Source: Firmicutes bacterium UBA1739
Lineage (GTDB): Bacteria; Bacillota; Clostridia; Peptostreptococcales; Anaerovoracaceae
Direction of reading: 5' to 3'
DNA length: 55,275 bases
Assembly: GCA_002315385.1 (NCBI GenBank)
Contig: DCHZ01000038.1
Location: 27,314 to 82,588 of the forward strand
The notes beneath the pieces are model-generated. The model was not told the origin of the DNA and did not search any database. It saw nothing but the letters and a program-made list of their open reading frames with translations. The number at the start of each line of letters is the position of its first letter. Position 1 is the stretch's first letter. This document shows, piece by piece, positions 41,795 to 51,690 of this stretch. Position numbers and translations under genes: made by a program.

Positions 41795-43363
41795 TTATTT
41801 GATTGTTTCAATCACACATTTATGCTTTTTACTCTCCTTATCGTAGCTGATTCCCGCCAACAGGATTTCTTTTTCATATCCGCTCAGGGCTCCGCCATAT
41901 CTCTTTTCTTTTATCTGACGGATTGCGGTGTCCGCAGATTCATCACATTTAAGCTCTATTATCATCGCAGGGCGGCTTCCCGCCTCCCGTCTCGGTATAA
42001 ACGCAAAGTCGGCAAAGCCTTTTCCCGCCGGCAGCTCCCGGACTATCGTGTAGTACGCCGGTGCTGTAAAATATGCCATTGTTATCGCACAGCTCAGAGA
42101 ATTCTCATCGTTATATTTCAGAACAGAAGTATAGGTCTCATGGGCAAGCTCCAGAAGCTCCGCAACCTTTTCCTCTTCTCCGTCAATTGTAGCCCACAGC
42201 AGCTCCTCACATCTCGATATCGTTTTCGCTATGTCCTTCCAGTTTCCTGTTGCCAGAGCGGCCTGAAAAGCCATACTTACCTCAAAGTTCGGAATATACG
42301 CCTTACTGCGCTCCTCATCATATCCCAGATAACCCAGATGAATCAGCGCAGTAAGGGCATCATCCTTCGAATTTATTACACTCAAATCATTTTTAAATCC
42401 GTTCACATTTACCGGTACTTTTTCTCCCGACAGCATCCTGAAAACATCTTCCTTCAGCCCGTCAAAATTCAGGGTAATGAAATCATTGATCGTATCAAAG
42501 GATGATGTGTTTTTCCAGTAGGATTTCAGCTTCTGATCAACCATAGCCTGATATACCGAATTCGGGTTGTACATATGCTGTCCGTTAATAAGGTAGCCGT
42601 TGTACCATTCTTTTATAGAATCAAAATCCATCTCATATTTTTCACAGAGCTCTTTAACCTCAGCCTCCGTAAATCCGAAATATTGTGTAAGCTGCATGGA
42701 GTCAACCATTGTATATTCTCTGAAGTTGTTAAGTGCGGATTCATCCCTGATTTTCTTTATCGGCAGAATCCCCGTAATATATGCCAGTGCCAGAAAGCTT
42801 TTAGACTCCTCGCTTTTAAATAATGAATGCAGAAACTGCAGGTATTTATGCACAAGATCGGGCCTGTCTGAGTGATTTCTCACCACACAGTCCCATTCGT
42901 CGATGATAATAATGAAAGGTATTTTCGACTTTTTATAAATATCATTAATCAGCAGATAAGAATCCTTAGCATAGTTAAGCTCTTTACCATATGCTTCAAG
43001 AAAATCTTCCTTCAGTCTTTTTTCGATTTCTTCCACCAGATCCTCCTTGTGAAAATCCGCCACAGAGGAAATGTCCATATGAATCACGTTATATTTGTTC
43101 AGATGCTCCTCAAAATCCGGAGCTTCTGAAATTTCAAATTCTGAGAAAAGCTCCTTCGAATCGCTTCCGAGACTGTAATACGCATCGATCATTCCCGCAG
43201 CCTGAGATTTTCCAAACCTGCGGGCATGACTCAGCGCTATGCACTTTCTTGGTGTCAGCAACATACTGTTTAATTCATTTAATAAGCCGGTTTTATCTAC
43301 ATACAGTTCATCTCGACTATCATAGTAAAAACTTCTGTTTCCCGGATTAAAATACGTTCCCAT
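41795..43363 (-). CDS. AAA-ATPase-like / PD-(D/E)XK nuclease superfamily protein (DUF1703 type)
   Basis: A 522-residue protein of the large family common in anaerobic gut bacteria. The N-terminal part starts with YFNPGN and DELYVDKTGLL and contains a P-loop-like segment ARRFGKSQAAG (residues 47-57) and IIIDEWD as Walker B. The C-terminal domain has the PD-(D/E)XK nuclease pattern, FADFAFIP followed by MIIELKCDE, near residues 450-475. These proteins are often multicopy and their function is unknown; a DNA- or nucleotide-directed role is inferred from the folds. The start ATG 43363 matches the family N-terminus; ATG 43378 is an alternative. No partner gene is next to it. Confidence 0.85.
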   Translation of the reverse strand: MGTYFNPGNRSFYYDSRDELYVDKTGLLNELNSMLLTPRKCIALSHARRFGKSQAAGMIDAYYSLGSDSKELFSEFEISEAPDFEEHLNKYNVIHMDISSVADFHKEDLVEEIEKRLKEDFLEAYGKELNYAKDSYLLINDIYKKSKIPFIIIIDEWDCVVRNHSDRPDLVHKYLQFLHSLFKSEESKSFLALAYITGILPIKKIRDESALNNFREYTMVDSMQLTQYFGFTEAEVKELCEKYEMDFDSIKEWYNGYLINGQHMYNPNSVYQAMVDQKLKSYWKNTSSFDTINDFITLNFDGLKEDVFRMLSGEKVPVNVNGFKNDLSVINSKDDALTALIHLGYLGYDEERSKAYIPNFEVSMAFQAALATGNWKDIAKTISRCEELLWATIDGEEEKVAELLELAHETYTSVLKYNDENSLSCAITMAYFTAPAYYTIVRELPAGKGFADFAFIPRREAGSRPAMIIELKCDESADTAIRQIKEKRYGGALSGYEKEILLAGISYDKESKKHKCVIETIK

Positions 43364-43635
43364 TCTTTCTACCCCCATACCGGACTCTTCATATCATATC
43401 AATCTTTTTCTCATAATATCATATTGCAGAGTCGATTTCTACAATTTATATCTGAAAAAGGGTACAGATTATTAAAAGCAAATGCCGGATAATTCGAATG
43501 ACTTATCAGGCGTTTTACCACTGTTATTCCAAAATGGATTCTTCATCGTCCGTACACACAGATGTAAGTGTTAATGGTGATGCTGATATTTGAATATGTA
43601 ACCTGCATAGTAAAATTTATAGTATCTTTTCTTAC

Positions 43636-43664
43636 TTTACAAAAATAATAGAATGAAGTACAAT
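43636..43664 (+). promoter_or_regulatory. Promoter of the DUF1846 gene
   Basis: TTTACA (43636-43641), 17 bases, TACAAT (43659-43664), 52 bases before the start codon. The remainder of the divergent gap 43379-43716 shows no gene. Confidence 0.7.
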
Positions 43665-43716
43665 ATAGGATATGTAATTTTATATCTAATTTTCTTTTTA
43701 TAGATGGAGGTATTCT

Positions 43717-45228
43717 ATGCCCGGTAAAATTGGTTTCGATCCCAACAAATATCTTGAAGAACAGTCAAAATACATTCTCGACCGACTGCCCGAAGGTCAG
43801 CGCCTGTATATCGAATTCGGAGGCAAGCTGATTTACGACAAACACGCAAAACGTGTTCTGCCGGGGTTCGATGAGAATTCCAAAATCAAGATTCTATCAA
43901 GACTCAAAGACAACCTTGAAATTATTATATGTATTTATTCGGGAGACATTGAACGAAATAAAACCCGACAGGATTTCGGCATTACCTACGATTCCGAGGT
44001 TTTCAAACTCATTGATGATTTCAGAAATCACAAACTCAGCGTAAACAGTGTCGTTATTACAAGATATTCCCCTCATCCGGCAACCGATGCTTTTATGAAC
44101 AAGCTTCAGCGCCGCGGAATCACGGTTTACACTCATAAAGCCACTGCAGGTTATCCTACTGATGTCGATAAAATCGTAAGTGATGAAGGATATGGTGCTA
44201 ACCCGTATATTGAAACATCGAAAAAAATCGTAGCCGTTACGGGTCCGGGACCGGGAAGCGGAAAGCTTGCCACCTGTCTCAGTCAGCTTTATCACGAAAA
44301 CAAGCTCGGCAATAAGGTGGCATACTCAAAATTCGAAACCTTCCCTGTATGGAATGTGCCTCTTAAACATCCGCTGAATGCCGCATATGAAGCTGCCACA
44401 ATCGATCTTAATGACGTAAACATGATAGACAATTATCATCTTGAAGCTCACGGAGTAATGGCTGTCAACTATAACAGAGATCTGGAAATGTTCCCGGTAA
44501 TCAAGAGAATTATCGAAAGAATTACCGGTGAAGAATCTGTTTACCAGTCTCCTACCGATATGGGCGTGAACCGTATAGGTTTTTCTATTATTGATGATGA
44601 AGCTGTTCGTGAAGCTTCTCTTCAGGAGATAATCAGAAGATATCTTATAGCAAAATGTGATTTCAAGACAGGTAAAATTTCGGAGAAATCTTTAAAGAAA
44701 GCTAAACTCCTTATGGATGACTATGACCTGAAAGAGGAAGGCAGATGTGTTGTTTCACCGGCAAGAGAAAAAGCTGCTTTAATTAATGCCGGCAGAGATG
44801 ATGATCAGCATCTCGCTGTTATGTCGCTGATGCTGCCCAACGGTAAAATTGTAACAGGTAAAAGCTCTCCTGTAATGGATGCTCCCTCCGCATGTATACT
44901 TAATGCAATAAAAGAGTTAGCCGGTCTGGCCGACGAGCTTCATCTTATCTCACCTGTTGTACTGGAACCGATACAGTATCTGAAATGCAATGTCAGAAAG
45001 AAAGAGAGCGGTGCTATGGATCTGGGAGAAACCCTGACCGCTCTGACAATATGTGCGGCAACCAATCCTACCGCACAGGTTGCACTGGAAAACCTTTCTC
45101 TCCTCAGAGACTGTCCCGCTCACAGCACAATGCTTATGAATAAGAATGCTGAAATGACTCTTGTTGATCTGGGCATAGACTGCACCTGTGATCCTCAGTA
45201 TCAATCGAATAATCTTTTTTATATATAA
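43717..45228 (+). CDS. DUF1846 family protein
   Basis: A 503-residue cytosolic protein. The conserved N-terminus GFDPNKYLEEQSKYILDR and the motif VTGPGPGSGKLATCLSQLY near residue 175 identify the DUF1846 family, widespread in Firmicutes and Actinobacteria. The glycine-rich segment looks like a phosphate-binding loop, so a nucleotide-binding role is possible, but the reaction is not known to me. An ATGGAGG ribosome binding site, a sigma-A promoter and a terminator show that it is a single-gene unit on the plus strand, opposite to its neighbours. Confidence 0.9.
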   Translation: MPGKIGFDPNKYLEEQSKYILDRLPEGQRLYIEFGGKLIYDKHAKRVLPGFDENSKIKILSRLKDNLEIIICIYSGDIERNKTRQDFGITYDSEVFKLIDDFRNHKLSVNSVVITRYSPHPATDAFMNKLQRRGITVYTHKATAGYPTDVDKIVSDEGYGANPYIETSKKIVAVTGPGPGSGKLATCLSQLYHENKLGNKVAYSKFETFPVWNVPLKHPLNAAYEAATIDLNDVNMIDNYHLEAHGVMAVNYNRDLEMFPVIKRIIERITGEESVYQSPTDMGVNRIGFSIIDDEAVREASLQEIIRRYLIAKCDFKTGKISEKSLKKAKLLMDDYDLKEEGRCVVSPAREKAALINAGRDDDQHLAVMSLMLPNGKIVTGKSSPVMDAPSACILNAIKELAGLADELHLISPVVLEPIQYLKCNVRKKESGAMDLGETLTALTICAATNPTAQVALENLSLLRDCPAHSTMLMNKNAEMTLVDLGIDCTCDPQYQSNNLFYI

Positions 45229-45257
45229 TTCGGTAAAACCGCATAACATAATAAAAC

Positions 45258-45289
45258 AGAGGAAGCCATACTGCTTCCTCTTACTTTTT
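45258..45289 (+). terminator. Terminator of the DUF1846 gene
   Basis: AGAGGAAG (45258-45265) pairs with CTTCCTCT (45274-45281), followed by TACTTTTTG. Confidence 0.85.
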
Positions 45290-45373
45290 GGTTATCCGAC
45301 TTTTTTCACTGTTCCGTCTCCGTTTTCAACCCGGTTTTTATTAATCAGATTTCTGTTTCATTTTTCCGTTTCA

Positions 45374-46204
45374 TTAAATATTTCCCAAAAATATATTTTT
45401 TAAATGCTTTCCGGCTGCGGCTTTCATCTCTGTCATCAAATCAGTATCGGTAGGCTTTTTATCCAGCACCTTATACATAGGGAAAAATCTGCTGATATGC
45501 AGCGGTATCTCCGGATTGATTCCCGCAAGCCATGCAGCTGCCTTTTCCACTTCCTCCGGGCTGTCATTCTCTCCCGGCACTGCGAGCCATGTAATCTCCA
45601 CATGGCAGCTTTCCGAAGCAATTTCAATACTTCGTTTAACAGTGTCCAGTCTGCCTCCGATTTTTTTATATCCTTCATCATTAAAGTATTTTAAATCAAT
45701 GTTCATGGCATCGAAATACGGCAGCAGCTTTCTCAGAGGTTCTTCGTTTATCATACCGTTGGTAACCATCACGTTTATCAGCCCCTGTTCTTTTGACAGC
45801 TTTGCCGTATCCAGCATGAAATCATACATGGTTACCGGTTCATTGTAGGTAAAGGCAATCCCTATATTACCCTGTGTTTTCAGGGATAAAGCGGTATTAA
45901 CCACTTCTTCCGGATTTGTATCCATCATTTCAATTTCTTCCTGGGCAGCCATGGAGAATCCGAAGTTCTGACAATGCGGACATCTCATATTACATCCGTT
46001 CGCACCTATCGAAAGAATTTTACTTCCCGGCATAAACATCTTCAGCGGTTTCTTCTCTATCGGATCTAAACACGCCACCGCAAGAAAACCGTAATTAACA
46101 TTTACTATTTTTCCCTTTATATTTCCTCTTACACCGCAGAAGCCGCGTTCTCCTTCTTCAAGGGCACAGCTCCACGGACATATTTCACACTTCACTTTAC
46201 TCAT
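45374..46204 (-). CDS. amrS: AmmeMemoRadiSam system radical SAM enzyme
   Basis: A 276-residue radical SAM protein. An N-terminal cysteine group (CEICPWSCALEEGERGFCGVR) precedes the conserved DPIEKKPLKMFMPG, and the CxxxCxxC cluster motif is NMRCPHCQ with an upstream cysteine in ANGCNM. The family often carries about 50 further residues with a zinc-ribbon-like end; this protein stops at FLGNI, so the C-terminus is short. Its ATG overlaps the TGA of the upstream AmmeMemo gene by four bases. Together they form the two-gene form of a widely conserved system whose reaction is unknown. Confidence 0.92.
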   Translation of the reverse strand: MSKVKCEICPWSCALEEGERGFCGVRGNIKGKIVNVNYGFLAVACLDPIEKKPLKMFMPGSKILSIGANGCNMRCPHCQNFGFSMAAQEEIEMMDTNPEEVVNTALSLKTQGNIGIAFTYNEPVTMYDFMLDTAKLSKEQGLINVMVTNGMINEEPLRKLLPYFDAMNIDLKYFNDEGYKKIGGRLDTVKRSIEIASESCHVEITWLAVPGENDSPEEVEKAAAWLAGINPEIPLHISRFFPMYKVLDKKPTDTDLMTEMKAAAGKHLKNIFLGNI

Positions 46205-47586
46205 ATATGTCTCACCACTTCAAATCGCTTAATTTCAAAACCCGATGATTTTGGAATGCCCGCCTTCTGAAGTGCAATGGCCACCTGCTGTTCCACCGTA
46301 TCAATTCCCGGCAGATTCGGCAGAAGCAGACCTTCGGCGCAGCCCATTCCCACTATTACTCCGTATTTATGTGGATCCAGCATATCCGTGGAATCCACCT
46401 TTTCCGGGATTCCCAGCACATCAACACTTATTTCTATTTCTTCAAGCTCATGCTCTTTAAGTGCGTCGAATCTTGTGTCTCCGAATCCGGCGGCCAAAGC
46501 ATTATTAATTATTTCATCGGCCACGCATTCTTCCCCCGGATTAATCGTTCCCATGCATCCTCTCAGGCGGCCTTCCTTCTTAATCGATACAAAAACTCCG
46601 GCCTTCTTATCAATCAGCTCGCCTTCAAGATTATCGGGTTTCTGAAGCTTGCACCGCTTTATCAGAAATGATTCCAGAGATTTTCTTGCAAGTTTAACAT
46701 ATTCATCCTCAAGAGAACGCTTTTTCTCAAGTTCGGCTTTCTTTTCATCAATATACTGATTCAGAAAATCCCTGTTTTCGTCATAGCCGTCTGTTTCAAA
46801 TCTGCATACAGAATATCCTACTCCCAACGGGCCTTCATATGAAAGGAAATCCGGTCTGACTGCGGTGCTGTCCAGAATTCCTGCCATAATCGTAAATCCC
46901 CTCATTCCGCATTCTCCGGCTGCATCGCAGAATTCATCATCAAAATCAAGAAAATCTTTGAAATTTCCCGATGCCATATCCATTGTCACTCTGGCGTCAA
47001 ACTGAGGTCCTTCCGGAGCGAATTTATACGGTCCGCTGTTTTTAAGATAATGGGACAAATCTCCGCTGGCGATTACCACCACATTTTTATCGCATTTATC
47101 CACGGCATTACGAACAGCCATTCCGAAAGCATAATGCTCTTTTAGCGTCAGTCCCGAAATTCCTATTCTCACTGTTTTATAATCAGAGAGATATTTGTTT
47201 ACGAAATACAACGGAACCATAGTGCCCTGATCAAGGGCTTTGTTCTGCTCACCCAGAGTACCTGCGGGAATATTCATTGCTTCGGCTTCCCGGCTGATCA
47301 GTTCCACCAGTTCTGTGTCATATTTTACCTTCATTCCGACCTTCGGGCAGCCATAGTCATCAAAATCACCGAAAGCTGATTCCCCCGGTGAAATATGAAT
47401 ATAGTCCGAATACATTATTGAATGCGGTGTAAGCACCACTATAGTATCCGGTTTCAGTTCTGCAATCTCCGCAGCAACCCGCTCATATGCATCGACAGTT
47501 CTCTGCGCCTTCTTTTCCTCTCCCTGACCGATTTCCGGAAGGATAAACGGAGGATGCGGAAGGATATAAGTATTCAATAAAGCCAT
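46201..47586 (-). CDS. amrA: AmmeMemoRadiSam system protein A (Memo-like plus AMMECR1 domains)
   Basis: A 461-residue fusion. Residues 1-265 form a class III extradiol-dioxygenase-like (LigB/Memo) domain, with HPPFILPEIG, TPHSIMYSDY and SGDLSHYLK providing likely metal-binding histidines. Residues 285-461 form the AMMECR1 domain, seen in SIKKEGRLRGCMGTINP and VDVLGIPEKV. The fused Memo-AMMECR1 form together with the radical SAM gene defines the AmmeMemoRadiSam system. It starts 58 bases after carB-dapF, with an AAAGGAG site and no visible terminator between, so it probably belongs to the car transcript. Confidence 0.92.
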   Translation of the reverse strand: MALLNTYILPHPPFILPEIGQGEEKKAQRTVDAYERVAAEIAELKPDTIVVLTPHSIMYSDYIHISPGESAFGDFDDYGCPKVGMKVKYDTELVELISREAEAMNIPAGTLGEQNKALDQGTMVPLYFVNKYLSDYKTVRIGISGLTLKEHYAFGMAVRNAVDKCDKNVVVIASGDLSHYLKNSGPYKFAPEGPQFDARVTMDMASGNFKDFLDFDDEFCDAAGECGMRGFTIMAGILDSTAVRPDFLSYEGPLGVGYSVCRFETDGYDENRDFLNQYIDEKKAELEKKRSLEDEYVKLARKSLESFLIKRCKLQKPDNLEGELIDKKAGVFVSIKKEGRLRGCMGTINPGEECVADEIINNALAAGFGDTRFDALKEHELEEIEISVDVLGIPEKVDSTDMLDPHKYGVIVGMGCAEGLLLPNLPGIDTVEQQVAIALQKAGIPKSSGFEIKRFEVVRHI

Positions 47587-47643
47587 ATTTTACTCCTTTA
47601 TTATTGTCTCCACCGATATCCGCAGCTTCTCATCTGTGTCACA

Positions 47644-50600
47644 TTATATTGTAACTACTCCATCGTAAATATATTCGGCATTTCCTGTCATGTATACTGT
47701 ATCATCAGTGTATTTAACAATAAGGCTTCCGCCTCTTACCTTAACTGTAATGTCTGTGTTCTTATCACAGTATCCGTTTTCCACTGCCGCAACTGCCGCC
47801 GCACAGGCTCCTGTTCCGCAGGCCAGAGTCTCTCCGTTTCCTCTTTCCCATACACGAATCTTTATAGTATTCCTGTTTATGACTTTTACAAACTCCGTAT
47901 TTACTCTTTCCGGGAACACAGGGTCATTCTCAAATTTCGGCCCTATGGTTTCAAGCTCAAGAGCATCAATATTGTCATTGAATACAACGCAGTGAGGATT
48001 TCCCATGGAAACACAGGTTATCTTAAATCTGCCGCCGGCAATATCCGCCGGATAATTAATAACCTTTTCCGCATTAATATCGACAGGGACAAGCTTTGTA
48101 TCAAGCTCTGCCTTCCCCATATCAACCTTTGCCAGTGCTATTTCCCCGTTCTTTCTGAAAAGCTCTATTTTCTTGATTCCGCTTAGAGTTTCTATTGTCA
48201 TTTTTTCTTTATTCACAATCCTGCTGTCATAAAGAATCTTTCCGACGCAGCGGATAGCATTTCCGCACATTTTTCCTTCACTGCCGTCCTGATTGAACAT
48301 TCTCATCTTGGCATCCGCAATGTCAGACGGGCAGATCAGCACAACTCCGTCGCCGCCGATTCCCAGATTTCTGTCGGAAAGACTTACACTGAGACCTTCC
48401 GGATTATTAATGCTCTGGTCGAAACAATTGAAGTAAATATAGTCATTTCTGCATCCGTGCATTTTGGTAAATCTGAGTTTCTGTCTTTCGGTTCTCATGT
48501 CATTGATATTTACAAGCTCCGTACTCTTCTGGGAATACTTGCTTCTGAGACATTCTGCCAGAGCATTGGCAGTATCAAGAGAAGTGAGACACGGAATGCT
48601 GAGTTCGACTGTCTTTCTTCTGATTTTTACGGAATCCGCAGTAGGTATTCTCCCCTTGGAAGAAGTGGAAATTACATAGTCTATCTTGCCGCTCTGAAGA
48701 AGTGTGAGACAGTTATTATCCGATTCGTGGATTTTATCTACCATATTAACCGTCATTCCTTCTTTTCTCAGAACATCCGCAGTTCCGTGAGTAGCATAAA
48801 GCTCATATCCGAGGTTAACGAATTTTCTTGCGATATCACCGATTTCCTTTTTGTCCACATCTCTGATAGTAATAAGAACTCCGCCTCCGGATTTTCTCAT
48901 CTTATATCCCGCAGCCACAAGGCCTTTGTAAAGAGCTTCTTCCAGAGTTCCGGCAAGACCCAGTACCTCACCTGTAGATTTCATTTCCGGTCCGAGATGA
49001 GTATCTACGTTAATCAGTTTTTCAAATGAGAATACAGGTACCTTTACCGCTACATAAGGAGGAATTTTATATATTCCTGTTCCGTAGCCCATATCCTTAA
49101 GCTTTTCGCCGAACATGGTTCTTGTTGCCAGTTCCGCCATGGGAACGCCTGTAACCTTGGTAATGTAAGGTATTGTTCTGGAGGATCTGGGATTTACTTC
49201 TATTACATATAACTCATTTTCATAAATAAGATACTGAATGTTTACAAGGCCCCTGGTTTCCAGTGCCACAGCCAGTCTCTTAGAATAGTCAAGAATCTTC
49301 TCCGTAAAATCATCGGTAAGGCTCATAGCCGGATATACCGCAATCGAGTCTCCGGAATGAACGCCGGTTCTTTCTATATGCTCCATGATCCCCGGAATAA
49401 GAATGTCCTCACCGTCACAGATTGCATCTATCTCCAGCTCTGTCCCCATCATATATTTATCAATAAGTACAGGATTTTCGATATTCTGAGCAAGAATAAT
49501 ATCCATGTATTCATCTACGTCTTTTTCGCTGAAAGCAATAATCATATTCTGCCCGCCGAGTACATACGAAGGTCTCAGCAGTACGGGATATCCGATTTTA
49601 TCTGCAATGTCAAAGGCTTCATCTTTTGACATAACCGTGTAACCCACAGGTCTCTTGATGTTAAGCTCTTCCAGAAGCTCATCGAATCTCTCTCTGTCTT
49701 CCGCACGGTCGATGCTGTCAGCAGTTGTTCCCAGAATTTTAATTCCCTGTTCGTTGAGGAATTTCGTTAATTTAATTGCAGTCTGACCGCCGAAAGCAAC
49801 TACAACTCCGTAAGGCTTCTCCACCTGAATTATGCTCATCACATCTTCATTTGTCAGAGGTTCGAAATAAAGACGGTCCGCCGTATCGAAATCCGTTGAA
49901 ACAGTTTCCGGGTTGTTATTTACTATTACCACATCATATCCGAGTTTTTTCAGTGCCCATACACACTGCACCGAAGCATAGTCGAATTCGATACCCTGAC
50001 CTATTCTGATAGGTCCCGCACCGAATACAATAATGGTTTTCCTGCCGTCCTTATGTGCCTGAATAAATTCCTCAGCCTCATTCTCCTCATCAAATACCGA
50101 ATAAAAATACGGTGTTTCGGCCGCAAATTCAGCCGCACAGGTATCTACCATTTTATATGACGCAAATCTCGGTTCCGTAATTTCACATCCTGACAGCTCC
50201 TTAACCAGTGCATCCGTGAATCCGAGTTTTTTCGCATCAAGGTATAACTCACTGTCAAGTGTACCGCATCCCATCAGACTTCTCTCCATGTTAACGAGAT
50301 TGAGCATCTTATATGTGAACCATCTGTCTATTTTTGTGATTTCAAAAATCTCATCGGGAGAAATTCCGCGTTTGAGGGCTTCATATACGACAAACAGTCT
50401 GTTGTCATCGCAGTCAGCCAGCTTTGAGTGGATTTCATCTGTGCTGAGATTCTTTAATTTCGGATCGTTGAGACTGTTTCTGCCGATTTCGGCTCCCCTG
50501 ACAGCTTTCATAATAGCCTGCTCAAAGCTTGTGCCGATAGCCATTACCTCGCCTGTGGCCTTCATCTGTGTTCCGAGCTCGCGTTTTGCATATACAAATT

Positions 50601-51690
50601 TATCAAACGGCCATTTCGGGAATTTTACCACAATATAATCCACAGAAGGCTCAAAGCATGCATAAGTCGTTCCCGTAATAGCATTTTTAATTTCATCCAG
50701 TGTATACCCCACCGCAATTTTAGATGCCACCTTGGCAATGGGATATCCCGTTGCTTTTGAAGCCAGAGCCGATGATCTCGAAACTCTCGGATTTACCTCG
50801 ATAACGGCATATTCGAAGCTGTCCGGATTAAGTGCAAACTGACAGTTGCACCCGCCTTCTACTTCAAGCTCATTTACTATATCAATAGCAGCCTTTCTGA
50901 GCATTCCGAATTCCCTCGTTGACAGTGTAACAGCCGGAGCCACTACAATACTGTCTCCCGTGTGTACGCCTACAGGGTCAACATTTTCCATACTGCAGAC
51001 ACTGATGCTGTTGCCTTTTCTGTCGCGTATCACTTCAAATTCTATTTCCTTCCATCCCGAAACACATTTTTCAACCAGACACTGTGTTATCGGTGAAAGT
51101 CTCAGGCCGTTTGAAGTGATTTCCACCAGTTCTTCTTCATTATTAACAATTCCGCCACCGGTTCCGCCAAGAGTAAATCCCGGTCTTATTATCAGCGGGT
51201 ATCCTACTTCTTCCGCAAATCTGATAGCATGGTCCACATCATGCACCACCACAGAAGGGATAACCGGCTGACCGATTTTTTCCATTGTATCCTTAAAAAT
51301 CTGTCTGTCTTCTGCCTTATCTATTGTTTCGCGTTTTGAGCCGAGAAGCTTTACCCCATGACTCTTCAGAAAACCCTCCGCATCCAGCTGCATCGAAAGA
51401 TTCAGACCGGTCTGTCCTCCAAGATTTGACAGAATACTGTCGGGCTTTTCTTTTTCGATTATTCTTTTGACTATTTCCGTAGTAAGCGGTTCGATATAAA
51501 TTTTATCGGCCATAACGTGATCTGTCATGATTGTGGCCGGATTCGAGTTGACGAGAACAACCTCAAGGCCTTCTTCCTTCAGTGCCCTGCAGGCCTGTGT
51601 ACCCGCATAATCGAATTCGGCAGCCTGTCCTATAACAATAGGGCCTGAACCTATAACTAATACTTTCTTAATGTCTTTATTTAGAGGCAT
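47644..51690 (-). CDS. carB: Carbamoyl-phosphate synthase large subunit fused to diaminopimelate epimerase
   Basis: One uninterrupted frame of 1348 codons. Residues 1 to about 1060 are a complete CarB: two ATP-grasp halves (starting VLVIGSGPIVIGQAAEFDY and FGAGPIRIGQGIEFDY) and the C-terminal MGS-like allosteric domain ending LDTANALAECL. Residues 1065-1348 are a complete DapF: FTKMHGCRNDY, FNQDGSEGKMCGNAIRC with the first catalytic cysteine, and ETLACGTGAC with the second. CarB makes carbamoyl phosphate for pyrimidines and arginine; DapF converts LL- to meso-diaminopimelate for lysine and peptidoglycan. An internal ATG at 48498 starts the DapF part but has no well-placed ribosome binding site, which favours a true fusion. 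The gene overlaps carA by 14 bases and has its own GGGAGG site. Confidence 0.93.
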   Translation of the reverse strand: MPLNKDIKKVLVIGSGPIVIGQAAEFDYAGTQACRALKEEGLEVVLVNSNPATIMTDHVMADKIYIEPLTTEIVKRIIEKEKPDSILSNLGGQTGLNLSMQLDAEGFLKSHGVKLLGSKRETIDKAEDRQIFKDTMEKIGQPVIPSVVVHDVDHAIRFAEEVGYPLIIRPGFTLGGTGGGIVNNEEELVEITSNGLRLSPITQCLVEKCVSGWKEIEFEVIRDRKGNSISVCSMENVDPVGVHTGDSIVVAPAVTLSTREFGMLRKAAIDIVNELEVEGGCNCQFALNPDSFEYAVIEVNPRVSRSSALASKATGYPIAKVASKIAVGYTLDEIKNAITGTTYACFEPSVDYIVVKFPKWPFDKFVYAKRELGTQMKATGEVMAIGTSFEQAIMKAVRGAEIGRNSLNDPKLKNLSTDEIHSKLADCDDNRLFVVYEALKRGISPDEIFEITKIDRWFTYKMLNLVNMERSLMGCGTLDSELYLDAKKLGFTDALVKELSGCEITEPRFASYKMVDTCAAEFAAETPYFYSVFDEENEAEEFIQAHKDGRKTIIVFGAGPIRIGQGIEFDYASVQCVWALKKLGYDVVIVNNNPETVSTDFDTADRLYFEPLTNEDVMSIIQVEKPYGVVVAFGGQTAIKLTKFLNEQGIKILGTTADSIDRAEDRERFDELLEELNIKRPVGYTVMSKDEAFDIADKIGYPVLLRPSYVLGGQNMIIAFSEKDVDEYMDIILAQNIENPVLIDKYMMGTELEIDAICDGEDILIPGIMEHIERTGVHSGDSIAVYPAMSLTDDFTEKILDYSKRLAVALETRGLVNIQYLIYENELYVIEVNPRSSRTIPYITKVTGVPMAELATRTMFGEKLKDMGYGTGIYKIPPYVAVKVPVFSFEKLINVDTHLGPEMKSTGEVLGLAGTLEEALYKGLVAAGYKMRKSGGGVLITIRDVDKKEIGDIARKFVNLGYELYATHGTADVLRKEGMTVNMVDKIHESDNNCLTLLQSGKIDYVISTSSKGRIPTADSVKIRRKTVELSIPCLTSLDTANALAECLRSKYSQKSTELVNINDMRTERQKLRFTKMHGCRNDYIYFNCFDQSINNPEGLSVSLSDRNLGIGGDGVVLICPSDIADAKMRMFNQDGSEGKMCGNAIRCVGKILYDSRIVNKEKMTIETLSGIKKIELFRKNGEIALAKVDMGKAELDTKLVPVDINAEKVINYPADIAGGRFKITCVSMGNPHCVVFNDNIDALELETIGPKFENDPVFPERVNTEFVKVINRNTIKIRVWERGNGETLACGTGACAAAVAAVENGYCDKNTDITVKVRGGSLIVKYTDDTVYMTGNAEYIYDGVVTI

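Noticed and set aside
48457..49029. Open frame of 190 codons on the plus strand across the CarB-DapF junction
   Set aside because: Antisense to the fusion gene; composition is not protein-like and no start signal is present.
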